A DNA stretch of 64,000 nt from Streptomyces drozdowiczii (GCF_026167665.1 NZ_CP098740.1:2356001-2420000), one strand, 5' to 3'. Shown: positions 26,760-36,920, numbered from the stretch's first letter. Translations and numbers: made by a program. Notes: generated by a model from the letters alone, not told the origin.

Positions 26760-29700
26760 TCAGTCCAGGACGTGCCGGCCCTCCGGCTGCGCGCTGCACG
26801 ACGCCTTGAAGGAGCAGTGGCCGCAGTGCTGGCCGGTCGTCGGGGTGAACCGTTCGTCCAGGACCCGGCCCGCCGCGGTCGCCAGCAGGTCGGAGACCCA
26901 CTCGCCGTCCGGCGGCGCCTGCGCCTGCACCTTGGGCGCGGCGTCGCCGCCCTCCTTCTTGGGGGCGGCCTGGCGCAGCTGTACGAGTTCGGCGCCGCCC
27001 GGCTCGGGCCGCGTACCGCCGAAGGCGTCGTCGACCGCGCCTTCCCGTACCGCCAGCTGGTAAACGGCGAGCTGGGGGTGGCGGTGGACCTCGTCCTTCG
27101 TCGGGGACTGCTTGCCGGTCTTGAAGTCGACCACGTAGGCCCGGCCCTCGGCGTCCCGTTCGACGCGGTCCATGGAGCCCCGGATGCGCACCTCGTACTC
27201 CCCCGCCTCCAGCGTCACGTCGAAGTCGTGCTCGCTGGCGACGGGGGTGCGGCCGGCCCGGTCCATGACGTGCCAGCGCAGGAAGCGTTCGAGGGCGGCG
27301 CGGGCCTGCTCCTTCTCCTGGCGGGACTTCCAGGGGGCGTCGAAGACGAGCCCGTCCCAGACCGAGTCGAGCCGTTCCATGAGGACGGCCAGATCGGCGG
27401 GCGTACGGCCGGAGGCCACCTCGTCGGCCAGGACGTGCACGACGTTCCCGAACCCCTGGGCGGCGGTCGCGGGCGCGTCGGCCTTCACCTCGCGGCCCAG
27501 GAACCACTGGAGCGCGCAGGTGTTGGCGAGCTGGTCGAGCGCGCTGCCGGAGAGGGTGACCGGCTGGTCCCGGTCGCGCAGCGGCACGGCCGAGCGGGTC
27601 GGCTCGTACAGGCCCCACCAGCGGTACGGGTGCGCGGACGGTACGAGCGGCTGGCCGTCGTCGTCGGTGAGCGCCGCGAGCCGGGCGAGGCGGCGGGCGG
27701 CCTCCTCGCGCAGCGTGTCCGAGGCGGCCGGGTCGACGGTGGTGGCGCGCAGCTCGGCGACGAGCGCGGCGACGGACAGCGGGCGGCGCGGGCGGCCGGT
27801 GACGTCGCGGGGTTCGACGCCCAGCTCGGCGAGGAAGCGGGAGGGCTGGTCGCCGTCGTCGGCGGGGGCCTTGACCGCCGTGACGACCAGGCGCTCGCGG
27901 GCGCGGGTCGAGGCCACGTAGAACAGCCGCCGCTCCTCCGCGAGGAGGGCGCCGGGCGTCAGCGGCTCGGCGAGCCCGTCGCGGCCGATCCGGTCCGCTT
28001 CGAGGAGCGAGCCCCGGCGGCGCAGGTCCGGCCACAGCCCTTCCTGGACGCCGGCGACGACGACGAGGCGCCACTCCAGGCCCTTGGAGCGGTGGGCGGT
28101 CATCAGCCGGACGGCGTCGGGGCGGACCGCGCGCCGGGAGAGGGTGTCGGCCGCGATGTCCTGGGCGTCCACCTCCTCCAGGAAGTTCAGCGCGCCCCGG
28201 CCGCCGGTGCGTTCCTCGGCGCGGGCGGCGGTCTCGAACAGCGCGCACACCGCGTCGAGGTCGCGGTCGGCGTTGCGCCCCGCGGTGCCTCCGCGCAGGG
28301 CCGCCCGCTCCAGCCGGCCCGGCCACGGGGTGCCGGACCACAGCTCCCACAGGGCCTCCTCGGCGGTGCCGCCCGCCTCCAGGAGTTCGCGGGCAGTGCG
28401 CAGGAGCGCGCCGAGGCGCTGGGCGCCCCGGGCGTACGCCGGATCGTGCGTGACCAGGCGCTCCGGCTCGGCGAGCGCCCGGGCCAGCAGTGCGCCGGAG
28501 GGCGCGGGCACCTTGTTGCCGGCGGCGCGCTCCTCGTCCCGCAGGGCGCGGCCGAGGCGGCGCAGATCGGCGGCGTCCATCGCGCCGAGGGGCGAGGCGA
28601 GCAGGGTGAGCGCGGTCTCGGTGTCGAGCCAGGGGGCTTCGGGGGCGCCGTCCGGTGCCGCCCCGCGCACCGCCGCCTCCGCCACCGCCCGCAGGGCCGT
28701 CAGGAGCGGGCCCACCGCCGGTTCGTGGCGCAGGGCCAGATCGTCGCCGTCGACCTCCAGGGGGACGCCCGCCGAGGTCAGGGCCCGGCGCAGGGAGGGC
28801 AGCGTGCGGCCGCCGGCCCGGACGAGCACCGCCATCTCGGACCACGGCACCCCGTCCTCCAGGTGCGCCCGGCGCAGCAGGTCCGCGATGTTCTCCAGCT
28901 CCGTGGAGGCGGTCGGGTAGGTGTACGCCTCGACACTGCCGCCCTCGCGGACCGCGCCCAGTTCGCGGTGGGCGCGGACCTTCGCCGAGGGCAGCCGGGT
29001 GAGCGGCATCCGCCGGGTGAGCAGCCGGGTGGCGGTGAGCAGCCGGTCGCCGGAGCGGCGCGAGGTGGTGAGGACGCCGACCGGGGCCGCGGCGCCGTCC
29101 GCGCGCCGGAACATCTCCGGGAAGTCGAGGATGCCGTTGACGTCGGCGCCCCGGAACGCGTAGATCGACTGGTCCGGGTCACCGAAGGCGATCAGGTCGC
29201 GCCCGCCGCCGCCCCCCGGGGCGCTGCCCCGGTTGCCGGCCAGCGCGTGCAGCAGGCGCACCTGGGCGGGGTCGGTGTCCTGGTACTCGTCCACGAAGAC
29301 CGCGTCGTACGCCCCGGCGAGCTGCGCCGAGACCTCGGGGCGCTCCGCGAGCAGCACCGCGCGGTGCACCAGCTCCGCGTAGTCCAGCACGCCCTGGGCG
29401 TCCAGCACGTCGAGGTATTCGGCGAGGAAGCGGGCGGCGGCGCCCCAGTCGGGCCGGCCGGTGCGCTCGGCGAAGGCGGCGAGGGCGTCCGGGCCGAGGC
29501 CCAGCTCGCGGCTGCGGGCGAGCACCGCGCGTACCTCGTCGGCGAAGCCGCGCGTGGTCAGGCAGGCGCGCAGCTCGTCGGGCCAGCTGATGTGCGGGCG
29601 CCCCTCCTTCTCCAGTTCGAGCTGGCCGGCCAGGAGGTCGCGGACGGTCACGTCCTGCTCCGGGCCGGACAGCAGCCGCAGCGGGTCCGCGAACAGGTCG

Positions 29701-30089
29701 GCGTCCTGGTGGGCGCGGACGAGGGCGTAGCAGAAGGAGTGGAAGGTGGTGGCCTGCGGGCCCCGGGCGGCGCCGAGCCGGGCGGCCATCCGGTCGCGCA
29801 GTTCGACGGCGGCCTTGCGGCTGAAGGTGAGGACCAGCAGACGGGCCGGGTCGGCGCCCCGGGCGATGCGCGCGGCGACGGCTTCGACGAGCGTCGTCGT
29901 CTTGCCCGTACCGGGTCCGGCGAGGACCAGGAGCGGACCGCCGGGGTGGTCAACCACCGCGCGCTGCGCCGCGTCCAGGAGAGGGGGCTCCACCGAACCC
30001 GGCAGGGTGCGCACCAACCGGTACGGGCCCGTGGTCCCCGGCCGTGCGTGACGGTGAGGACTGTGCCGGGTGGTGGAGGAGGTGCTCAC
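26760..30089 (-). CDS. adnA: AdnA-type helicase-nuclease subunit with Fe-S nuclease
   Basis: About 1109 residues from GTG 30089 (start uncertain, no clear ribosome site; the frame stays open upstream to 30329). Walker A GPGTGKTT (about 60), DEYQDT, GDPDQSIYAFRG, AHRSKGLEW and YVASTRARERL mark the UvrD-like helicase. The C-terminal RecB-like nuclease has VDFKTGK and QLAVYQ, plus a Cys in CALQWFLG and the HCGHCSFKASC cluster (CxxCx5C), the arrangement that binds a 4Fe-4S cluster in AddB-type nucleases. The alkyltransferase-like gene lies upstream on the same strand, as Rv3204 lies by adnA in mycobacteria. Confidence 0.88.
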   Translation of the reverse strand: MSTSSTTRHSPHRHARPGTTGPYRLVRTLPGSVEPPLLDAAQRAVVDHPGGPLLVLAGPGTGKTTTLVEAVAARIARGADPARLLVLTFSRKAAVELRDRMAARLGAARGPQATTFHSFCYALVRAHQDADLFADPLRLLSGPEQDVTVRDLLAGQLELEKEGRPHISWPDELRACLTTRGFADEVRAVLARSRELGLGPDALAAFAERTGRPDWGAAARFLAEYLDVLDAQGVLDYAELVHRAVLLAERPEVSAQLAGAYDAVFVDEYQDTDPAQVRLLHALAGNRGSAPGGGGGRDLIAFGDPDQSIYAFRGADVNGILDFPEMFRRADGAAAPVGVLTTSRRSGDRLLTATRLLTRRMPLTRLPSAKVRAHRELGAVREGGSVEAYTYPTASTELENIADLLRRAHLEDGVPWSEMAVLVRAGGRTLPSLRRALTSAGVPLEVDGDDLALRHEPAVGPLLTALRAVAEAAVRGAAPDGAPEAPWLDTETALTLLASPLGAMDAADLRRLGRALRDEERAAGNKVPAPSGALLARALAEPERLVTHDPAYARGAQRLGALLRTARELLEAGGTAEEALWELWSGTPWPGRLERAALRGGTAGRNADRDLDAVCALFETAARAEERTGGRGALNFLEEVDAQDIAADTLSRRAVRPDAVRLMTAHRSKGLEWRLVVVAGVQEGLWPDLRRRGSLLEADRIGRDGLAEPLTPGALLAEERRLFYVASTRARERLVVTAVKAPADDGDQPSRFLAELGVEPRDVTGRPRRPLSVAALVAELRATTVDPAASDTLREEAARRLARLAALTDDDGQPLVPSAHPYRWWGLYEPTRSAVPLRDRDQPVTLSGSALDQLANTCALQWFLGREVKADAPATAAQGFGNVVHVLADEVASGRTPADLAVLMERLDSVWDGLVFDAPWKSRQEKEQARAALERFLRWHVMDRAGRTPVASEHDFDVTLEAGEYEVRIRGSMDRVERDAEGRAYVVDFKTGKQSPTKDEVHRHPQLAVYQLAVREGAVDDAFGGTRPEPGGAELVQLRQAAPKKEGGDAAPKVQAQAPPDGEWVSDLLATAAGRVLDERFTPTTGQHCGHCSFKASCSAQPEGRHVLD

Positions 30090-30309
30090 TGTGGGTTCGC
30101 CGGTCCTGGTGGGTGTACGGGTGGTGGGGGCGCGGCGCCGGCCGCGAACTGAAGACGCTACTCCGGCGTGCCCCCCGAATGCGGCGGGACGGCTGCGGGG
30201 ATCGTCACGTTCTTCCGGTTCCGCCGGCCGCGCACCGCGCGCACCTTCCGCCGGCCGCGCACCGTACGGACGCGGATCCGCCCGTTCCGCCGCCCCATGG
30301 CCGAAGCTG

Positions 30310-30696
30310 TCAGGTGTGAGCTCCCCCACCGCCGCCGGCCGCCGCCGGGCCGCCCGTCACGCCGTCCCATCGCGCGCGCCGCATGTCCAGGCGCGGGAGG
30401 TGGCCCTCCGCGCTCGCCGGGGCCTCGCGCAGCGGGGTGCCCTCCGCCCGGTAGTGGTCCAGGGCGCGCAGCTCGTGGCCGGGCAGCAGCCTGCCGTCGG
30501 AGCGCACCACGCGCCACCACGGCGCCGCGCTCCCGTACAGCGCCATGACCCGGCCGACCTGGCGCGGGCCGCCCTCGTCCAGCCACTCCGCGACGTCGCC
30601 GTACGTCATGACACGGCCGGGCGGGATCAGGTCGGCGACGTCGAGCACGCGCTCCGCGTACTGCGGCAGCGCGTCGCCCGTCGGGTGTTCGCTCAT
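30310..30696 (-). CDS. alkyltransferase-like (MGMT-fold) DNA repair protein
   Basis: 128 residues from ATG 30696. The MGMT C-terminal fold is clear: IPPGRVMTYGDVA, GGPRQVGRVM (Arg finger) and WWRVVRSDG. The alkyl-accepting Cys motif PCHR of true O6-methylguanine methyltransferases is absent: the corresponding segment reads WWRVV. It is therefore an ATL-type protein that flags O6-alkylguanine for nucleotide excision repair. It lies 220 bases upstream of adnA on the same strand, in a repair neighbourhood. The C-terminus is Gly-rich. Confidence 0.85.
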   Translation of the reverse strand: MSEHPTGDALPQYAERVLDVADLIPPGRVMTYGDVAEWLDEGGPRQVGRVMALYGSAAPWWRVVRSDGRLLPGHELRALDHYRAEGTPLREAPASAEGHLPRLDMRRARWDGVTGGPAAAGGGGGAHT

Positions 30697-30917
30697 CCGC
30701 CCCATCCTGCCGCACGCCACCGACAGTCCCGGCCGTGCCGTGTTCGCGCGCACACGCAGCGTGCGCGCGGCGGGAAAGGAGCGTATGTTGCGCATCGCAC
30801 GCCCCCGCATCGCACCCTGATGCCCCCTCGCGCCCATCGGCCGTGCCACCATCATGCGGGCGGTGACCGGTGATACGAGAACACGAAGACCAATCAGAGG
30901 CGACGAAGGAGCAGGGC

Positions 30918-33626
30918 GTGCAGCCACCGAAGGCGGCCGACGACGCCTCCGATGCCGAGCCGCGTCCGGACAGTGACCGGCGGCAGCCGGAGACGGACGC
31001 GGAATACCCGGCCGGCTCGACGCTCGCCACCTCCGACGAGGAGCTGACCGAGCGCGTCTCCGGGGACGAACCCCTGCTGCCCGCCCGGGTGCACCGCCCC
31101 TCCGACCTGCTGCGCCTGCTCATCGGGGTGCTGGCGGTCGTCGTGCTGTTCTCCGTCGCCGCCTTCGCCCACGGCACGACCACCGGCCTCGAACAGGACA
31201 TCAACAAGGGCACCGGACAGGCCCCCGACCTGCTGATCAAGCTCGCCGGGCTGGTCTCCAGCATCGCCGTGCTGCTGGTGCCGGTCGCCTTCGCCATCGA
31301 GCGGCTGATCAAACGCGACGGGCTCCGGATCGCCGACGGGGTGCTGGCCGCGGTGCTGGCGCACGGGGTGACGCTCGCCACCGACCTGTGGGTCGCCAAG
31401 TCCGCCTCCGGCACCATCCAGGACGCGCTGACCCAGCCGCAGCCCGGCGACGCGGTCACCGATCCGGTGCACGGCTACCTCGCGCCGGTGATCGCGTACA
31501 TGACCGCCGTCGGCATGGCGAGACGGCCGCGCTGGCGGGTCGTGCTGTGGGTGGTGCTGCTGCTCGACGCCTTCGCGATGCTGGTCGGCGGCTACACCAC
31601 CCCGTTCTCCATCGTGCTCACGGTGCTGATCGGCTGGACGGTGGCCTACGGCACGCTCTACGCGGTCGGCTCGCCGAACGTCCGCCCGACCGGCCAGCAC
31701 CTGATGGCCGGTCTGCGGCACGTCGGCTTCCGGCCGGTCACCGCGATGCGCGCCGAGGACGGGCCCGACTCCGGCGACCAGAACGACCGGGGGCGCCGCT
31801 ATCTGGTCTCCCTGGAGGACGGGCCACCGCTCGACGTGACCGTCGTGGACCGCGAGCAACAGGCCCAGGGGTTCTTCTACCGGGTGTGGCGCAGGCTCAC
31901 CCTGCGCGGGATCACCCAGCGGCGGTCCATCCAGTCGCTGCGCCAGGCGCTGGAGCAGGAGGCGCTGCTCGCGTACGCGGCGATCGCCGCCGGGGCCAAC
32001 GCGCCCAAGCTCATCGCCACCTCCGAACTCGGCCCGGACGCCGTGATGCTGGTCTACGAGCACATCGGCGGCCGGTCCCTGGACGCCCTGGAGGACTCCG
32101 AGATCACCGACGATCTGGTGCGCGGGGCGTGGGAGCAGGTCAAGGCCCTCCAGTCGCGCCGGATCGCGCACCGCAGGCTCACGGGCGACGCCATACTGGT
32201 GGATCGTTTCGGCACGGTGTTCGTCACCGACCTGCGCGGCGGCGAGATCGCGGCCGGCGACCTGGTCCTGCGGATGGACGTCGCGCAGCTGCTCACCACC
32301 ACCGGGCTTCGGGTGGGACCCGAGCGGGCCGTGGCCGCCGCGCTCGCGGTGCTCGGCCCCGACGCGGTCGCCGACTGCCTCCCCCTCCTCCAGCCGATCG
32401 CGCTCAGCCGCTCCACCCGGGCGCAGCTGCGCAGGCTCGCCCGGGAACGTTCGCAGCGCGAGCGCGAGGCGGTCCTCGAAGCGTCGGACGCGGCCAAGCG
32501 CGCCCGGGCCGAGGACGCGGAGCTGTCCAGGAACGGCGACCGCAAGACCGCCCGCAAGTCGATGCGCGCCGAGAAGCGGGCCATGGACGACGCGCTCGAC
32601 GAGGCGCGCGAGGAGGACCTGCTCTCCCAGATCCGCCGGGAGGTCCTGCTGATCCGGCCGCAGGCGCCGGTCGAACCGGTCCGCCTGGAACGCATCAAGC
32701 CGCGCACCCTGTTCAGCTTCATCGCCGGTGCCATCGCCGCCTACTTCCTGATCTCGCAGGTCACCGAGGCCGACTTCGGGGCCGTCGTGGAGCAGGCGGA
32801 GTGGGGCTGGGTGGCCGCCGCGCTCGGCTTCTCGGCGCTGAGCTACGTGGCCGCCGCGATGAGCCTGCTGGGCTTCGTGCCCGAGCGGGTGTCGTTCGGG
32901 CGGACCGTCCTCGCGCAGGTCGCCGGGTCGTTCGTGAAGATCGTGGCGCCGGCGGCGGTCGGCGGGGTGGCGCTGAACACCCGGTTCCTCCAGCGCGCCG
33001 GAGTGCGGCCCGGCCTCGCGGTCGCCAGCGTGGGCGCGTCCCAGCTGTTCGGCCTCGGCTGCCACATCCTGCTGCTGGGCGCCTTCGGCTATCTGACCGG
33101 CACCGAGAAGACCCCGTCCTCGCTCACCCCGTCCAGGACCGTGATCGCCGGGCTGCTGACGGTCGCCGTGCTGGTCCTGGTGGTCACCGCCATCCCGTTC
33201 CTGCGGAAGTTCGTGGTGACCCGGGTGCGGTCGCTGTTCGCCGGGGTCGTGCCCCGCATGCTCGACGTGGTGCAGCGCCCGCAGAAGCTGCTCACCGGGA
33301 TCGGCGGGATGCTGCTGCTGACCGGTGTCTTCGTGATGTGCCTGGACGCCTCGGTCCGGGCGTTCAGCGGTCCGGACACCCCGCACCTCAGCTACGCGAG
33401 CATCGCGGTGGTCTTCCTCGCCGGAAACGCGCTCGGCTCCGCCGCGCCGACGCCGGGCGGCATGGGCGCCGTCGAGGGCGCGCTGACGCTGGGTCTGATC
33501 GCGGTCGGGCTGCCGAAGGAGGTCGCCGCCCCGGCGGTGCTGCTGTTCCGGCTGATGACCCTGTGGCTGCCGGTCCTTCCCGGTTGGCTGTGCTTCAACC
33601 ACCTCACGCGCAAGGGACAGCTGTAG
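30918..33626 (+). CDS. kinase-like / lysylphosphatidylglycerol-synthase-type flippase fusion
   Basis: 902 residues from GTG 30918 (AAGGAG 6 bases upstream). An acidic N-terminus (~50 residues) precedes about six membrane segments (~60-270), a cytoplasmic region with degraded protein-kinase-like features (AHRRLTGDAILVDRFGTVFVTDLRGG, about 410-440, where HRD/DFG-like positions appear) and a charged helical linker, then a C-terminal LPG_synthase_TM domain (~610-895, about seven segments, with TPGGMGAVEGAL). The last domain is the YbhN/MprF flippase type. No synthase (GNAT-like) domain is present, so it is not a complete MprF. Substrate and role of the kinase-like part are unknown. Confidence 0.82.
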   Translation: MQPPKAADDASDAEPRPDSDRRQPETDAEYPAGSTLATSDEELTERVSGDEPLLPARVHRPSDLLRLLIGVLAVVVLFSVAAFAHGTTTGLEQDINKGTGQAPDLLIKLAGLVSSIAVLLVPVAFAIERLIKRDGLRIADGVLAAVLAHGVTLATDLWVAKSASGTIQDALTQPQPGDAVTDPVHGYLAPVIAYMTAVGMARRPRWRVVLWVVLLLDAFAMLVGGYTTPFSIVLTVLIGWTVAYGTLYAVGSPNVRPTGQHLMAGLRHVGFRPVTAMRAEDGPDSGDQNDRGRRYLVSLEDGPPLDVTVVDREQQAQGFFYRVWRRLTLRGITQRRSIQSLRQALEQEALLAYAAIAAGANAPKLIATSELGPDAVMLVYEHIGGRSLDALEDSEITDDLVRGAWEQVKALQSRRIAHRRLTGDAILVDRFGTVFVTDLRGGEIAAGDLVLRMDVAQLLTTTGLRVGPERAVAAALAVLGPDAVADCLPLLQPIALSRSTRAQLRRLARERSQREREAVLEASDAAKRARAEDAELSRNGDRKTARKSMRAEKRAMDDALDEAREEDLLSQIRREVLLIRPQAPVEPVRLERIKPRTLFSFIAGAIAAYFLISQVTEADFGAVVEQAEWGWVAAALGFSALSYVAAAMSLLGFVPERVSFGRTVLAQVAGSFVKIVAPAAVGGVALNTRFLQRAGVRPGLAVASVGASQLFGLGCHILLLGAFGYLTGTEKTPSSLTPSRTVIAGLLTVAVLVLVVTAIPFLRKFVVTRVRSLFAGVVPRMLDVVQRPQKLLTGIGGMLLLTGVFVMCLDASVRAFSGPDTPHLSYASIAVVFLAGNALGSAAPTPGGMGAVEGALTLGLIAVGLPKEVAAPAVLLFRLMTLWLPVLPGWLCFNHLTRKGQL

Positions 33627-33702
33627 CGGACCTGCGTGCACGGGCCACCCACTTGGACCGGCACCCCGTGCGCACGCCCCGGCGCCACCGCAGCATGGAG
33701 CG

Positions 33703-35304
33703 ATGAGGACCTCCCCTGCCCTGCGCGCCGCGGCCCTCGCCGCCACCGTGACCGTGCTGCTCCCCCTCGCCGGCTGTGCGGACGGCGGTGACAAGGAAGC
33801 CGCCGACCCGACGAGCCAGGCCCGCGCGGCGAACGCCACCACCGGCAGCCCGTCGTCCGGCCTCGCCTCCCAGAAGCTGACCTGGAAGAAGTGCCCCGCG
33901 CCTTCCCAGGCCCAGGGCGGCGGAAACCCGCCGTCCCCACTGCCCGGCGGGGCGAACTGGGAGTGCGCCTCCATGAAGGCCCCCCTCGATTACGCGAAGC
34001 CCGACGGGGACACCATCGAGCTGGCGCTCATCCGCGCGAAGGCGATCAGCCCGAAGAAGCGGATCGGCTCGCTCATCTTCAACTTCGGCGGCCCCGGCGG
34101 CTCGGGCGTCGCCACCCTCCCCGCATTCGGTACGGCGTACGACAAGCTGCGTGCCCGGTACGACCTGGTGAGCTTCGACCCGCGCGGCGTGGGGAACAGC
34201 GACGGCGTCGAATGCGAGACCGACAAGCAGCTGGACGCCCGCTACCAGGAGGACGGCACCCCGGACGACGCGGCGGAGGAGAAGGCGTTCGTCCAGGACA
34301 CCAAGAGGTTCGCCGCCGCCTGCGAGAAGCGGTCCGGCGAGCAGCTCCCGTACGTCGGCACCACCAACGCCGCCCGCGACATGGACCTGATGCGCCAGGT
34401 CCTGGGCGACGACAAGCTGTACTACTTCGGCATCTCGTACGGCACCGAGCTGGGCGGCGTCTACGCGCACCTCTTCCCGAAGAAGGTCGGCCGGGCGGTC
34501 CTGGACGCGGTGGTCGACCCCACCGAGGACGCCGAGCAGTCCTCGCTGGGCCAGGCCAAGGGCTTCCAGCTCGCCCTGGAGAACTTCACCAAGGACTGCG
34601 CGGACCGGGGCGACGCCTGCAAGCTGCCCGGCTCCGACGCGAAGGAGATCGAGAAGGGCATCGCCTCGCTGCTGGACCGGCTGGAGAAGAAGCCCATCAA
34701 GGGCATCGGCGCCCGCAAGCTGACCGAGACCCAGGCCACCACCGGCATCGCGGCGGCCCTCTACTCCAAGGAGACCTGGCCGCTGCTTGAACAGGGTGTG
34801 GACGAGGCCGACGGCGGGAACGGCTCCCTGCTCCTGGCGCTCGCCGACTCCCTCAACGGCCGCTCCGACGACGGGCGCTACGACAACTCCGCCGCCGCCT
34901 ACTCCGCGATCAGCTGCGCCGACTCGCGCGAGCGGTTCACGCTGGAGCAGACGAAGGCGAAGCTCCCCGAATTCCGCGACGCCTCGGCGGTCTTCGGGAA
35001 CTACCTGGGCTGGGGCCTGATGGGCTGCACCGACTGGCCGGTGAAGGGCACCTGGAAGACCCCCGACGTCAGCGCCCCCGGCTCCGCCCCCATCCTCGTC
35101 ATCGGCAACACCGGCGACCCGGCCACCCCGTACGCGGGCGCCAAGGCGATGGCCGACGAACTGGGCGAGGACGTCGGCGTGCAGATGACGTACAAGGGCC
35201 AGGGCCACGGCGCCTACAACAGCGGCGACGCCTGTGTGCAGAAGGCGGTCGGCGGCTATCTGCTCGACGGCAGGGCCCCGGAGGCCGGCACGGTCTGCGG
35301 CTGA
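33703..35304 (+). CDS. secreted TAP-like alpha/beta hydrolase lipoprotein (first of two)
   Basis: 533 residues with a lipoprotein signal peptide and lipobox LAGC (lipidated Cys about 25). The alpha/beta-hydrolase core has the oxyanion GGPGGSG, the nucleophile in GISYGTELGG (Ser about 247), acid in NTGDPATP (about 467) and His in GQGHGAYNS (about 502), plus the TAP C-terminal domain. Family members (SlpD/SlpE, tripeptidyl aminopeptidases) remove tripeptides or dipeptides from extracellular peptides. The start ATG 33703 has GGAG only 2 bases away, so the exact start is not certain. A paralogue follows directly. Confidence 0.9.
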   Translation: MRTSPALRAAALAATVTVLLPLAGCADGGDKEAADPTSQARAANATTGSPSSGLASQKLTWKKCPAPSQAQGGGNPPSPLPGGANWECASMKAPLDYAKPDGDTIELALIRAKAISPKKRIGSLIFNFGGPGGSGVATLPAFGTAYDKLRARYDLVSFDPRGVGNSDGVECETDKQLDARYQEDGTPDDAAEEKAFVQDTKRFAAACEKRSGEQLPYVGTTNAARDMDLMRQVLGDDKLYYFGISYGTELGGVYAHLFPKKVGRAVLDAVVDPTEDAEQSSLGQAKGFQLALENFTKDCADRGDACKLPGSDAKEIEKGIASLLDRLEKKPIKGIGARKLTETQATTGIAAALYSKETWPLLEQGVDEADGGNGSLLLALADSLNGRSDDGRYDNSAAAYSAISCADSRERFTLEQTKAKLPEFRDASAVFGNYLGWGLMGCTDWPVKGTWKTPDVSAPGSAPILVIGNTGDPATPYAGAKAMADELGEDVGVQMTYKGQGHGAYNSGDACVQKAVGGYLLDGRAPEAGTVCG

Positions 35305-35377
35305 GCCCCTGCGGGGCGTCCCCCTACGATGGGCGAACTGCCGTACGGGCAGCGCTCGACGGGGAGGGAACGCAGAC

Positions 35378-36904
35378 GTGGTCGCACACGCACGGGCCGG
35401 AGTACTGGCCGCCGCCGCACTGCTGCTGACGGGGGTGCTCACGGGCTGCGAGGACGGTACGGACGACAAGCCGGGCGGGCGGGCGGACGGCACCGCCCCC
35501 TCGTCGTCCGCCCCGCTCGCCTCGCAGCACCTGGACTGGACCCGCTGCGAGGCACCCGAGGGCGGTGAGACGCCGGGCTCCGAGTGGCGCTGCGCGACGG
35601 TGAAGGTGCCGCTGGACTACGCGAAGCCCACGGGCGACACCATCGGCATCGCGCTGATCCGCAAGGAGGCCACGGACCGGTCCAAGCGCCTGGGCTCGAT
35701 GCTCTTCAATTTCGGCGGGCCCGGCGGCTCCGGCGTCTCGATCCTGCCGCGCGCCGCCGCCGGGTACGCCACCCTCAACACCCGCTACGACCTGGTGGGC
35801 TTCGACCCGCGCGGGGTGGCGCGGAGCGCCGGGGTGCGGTGCCGCGACGACCAGGCGCAGGAGAAGGCGTACCAGCATGTGGACATGACGCCGGACACCG
35901 CGGCCGAGGAGGCGGCGTTCATGAAGGACGGCGCCGACTTCGGGGCCGGCTGCGCCCGCCTGTCCGGCACGGTCCTCCCGTACGTCGGCACGACGAACGC
36001 CGCCCGCGACATGGACCTGATCCGCCAGGTCCTCGGGGACGAGAAGCTGACGTACTTCGGAATGTCCTACGGCACCGAGCTGGGCGGCACGTACGCCCAC
36101 CTCTTCCCGAAGAACGTGGGGCGCACCGTCCTGGACGCGGTCGTCGACCCGACCGCGGACACCACCGGGCACGCGCGCAACCAGGCGACCGGCTTCCAGC
36201 GGGCCCTGGAGAACTACCTCAAGGACCGCGGCCAGGACCCGAAGGCGGGCACCCGGCGGATCGCGGCACTGCTGAAGCGGATCGACGCCGAGCCGCTGCC
36301 GACCGGCACGGACCGCGAGCTGAACGAATCGCTGGCGATCACCGGCATCGTCTTCCCCCTCTACTCCAAGGACAGCTGGCCCACCCTCACCCGCGCCCTG
36401 GACGAGGCGGAGGACGGCAGCGGCGCCCTGCTGCTCCAGCTCGCCGACGCGTACAACGGCCGGGACGAGAACGGCCACTACGACACCCAGAACCACTCGC
36501 AGCGGGCCATCTCCTGCGCGGACGGCAAGGCGCGGCCCACGGCGGCCGAGGCGAAGGCGCTGCTGCCCGAGTTCGAGAAGCTGTCCCCGGTCTTCGGCCC
36601 GTTCCTGGCCTGGGACACGGCGGGCTGGTGCTCCGGCTGGCCGGTGGACGGCGAGCACGACCACCCGGAGGCGAGCGCTCCGGGCGCCGGTCCGGTCCTG
36701 GTCGTGGGGACGACGGGCGACCCGGCCACGCCGTACGAGGGGGCCCGCCGGATGGCGGACGAGCTGGGCGAGGGCGTCGGCGTGCTGCTCTCCAACGAGG
36801 GCGAGGGGCACGGCGCGTACGGCGGCAACAGCTGTGTGACGTCGACCGTGGACTCGTACTTCCTGGACGGGAAGGTCCCGGCGGACGGCAGGACCTGCTC
36901 GTAA
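35378..36904 (+). CDS. secreted TAP-like alpha/beta hydrolase lipoprotein (second of two)
   Basis: 508 residues from GTG 35378 (GGGGAGGGAA 8 bases upstream). It has the same architecture as the preceding gene: lipobox LTGC, FNFGGPGGSG, nucleophile in GMSYGTELGG, acid in GTTGDPATP and His in GEGHGAYGG. Large blocks are near-identical between the two (NAARDMDL, VLDAVVDPT), so this is a tandem duplication. A 12-bp hairpin ends the unit. Confidence 0.9.
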   Translation: MVAHARAGVLAAAALLLTGVLTGCEDGTDDKPGGRADGTAPSSSAPLASQHLDWTRCEAPEGGETPGSEWRCATVKVPLDYAKPTGDTIGIALIRKEATDRSKRLGSMLFNFGGPGGSGVSILPRAAAGYATLNTRYDLVGFDPRGVARSAGVRCRDDQAQEKAYQHVDMTPDTAAEEAAFMKDGADFGAGCARLSGTVLPYVGTTNAARDMDLIRQVLGDEKLTYFGMSYGTELGGTYAHLFPKNVGRTVLDAVVDPTADTTGHARNQATGFQRALENYLKDRGQDPKAGTRRIAALLKRIDAEPLPTGTDRELNESLAITGIVFPLYSKDSWPTLTRALDEAEDGSGALLLQLADAYNGRDENGHYDTQNHSQRAISCADGKARPTAAEAKALLPEFEKLSPVFGPFLAWDTAGWCSGWPVDGEHDHPEASAPGAGPVLVVGTTGDPATPYEGARRMADELGEGVGVLLSNEGEGHGAYGGNSCVTSTVDSYFLDGKVPADGRTCS

Positions 36905-36920
36905 CGGCGTCACGGAACGC

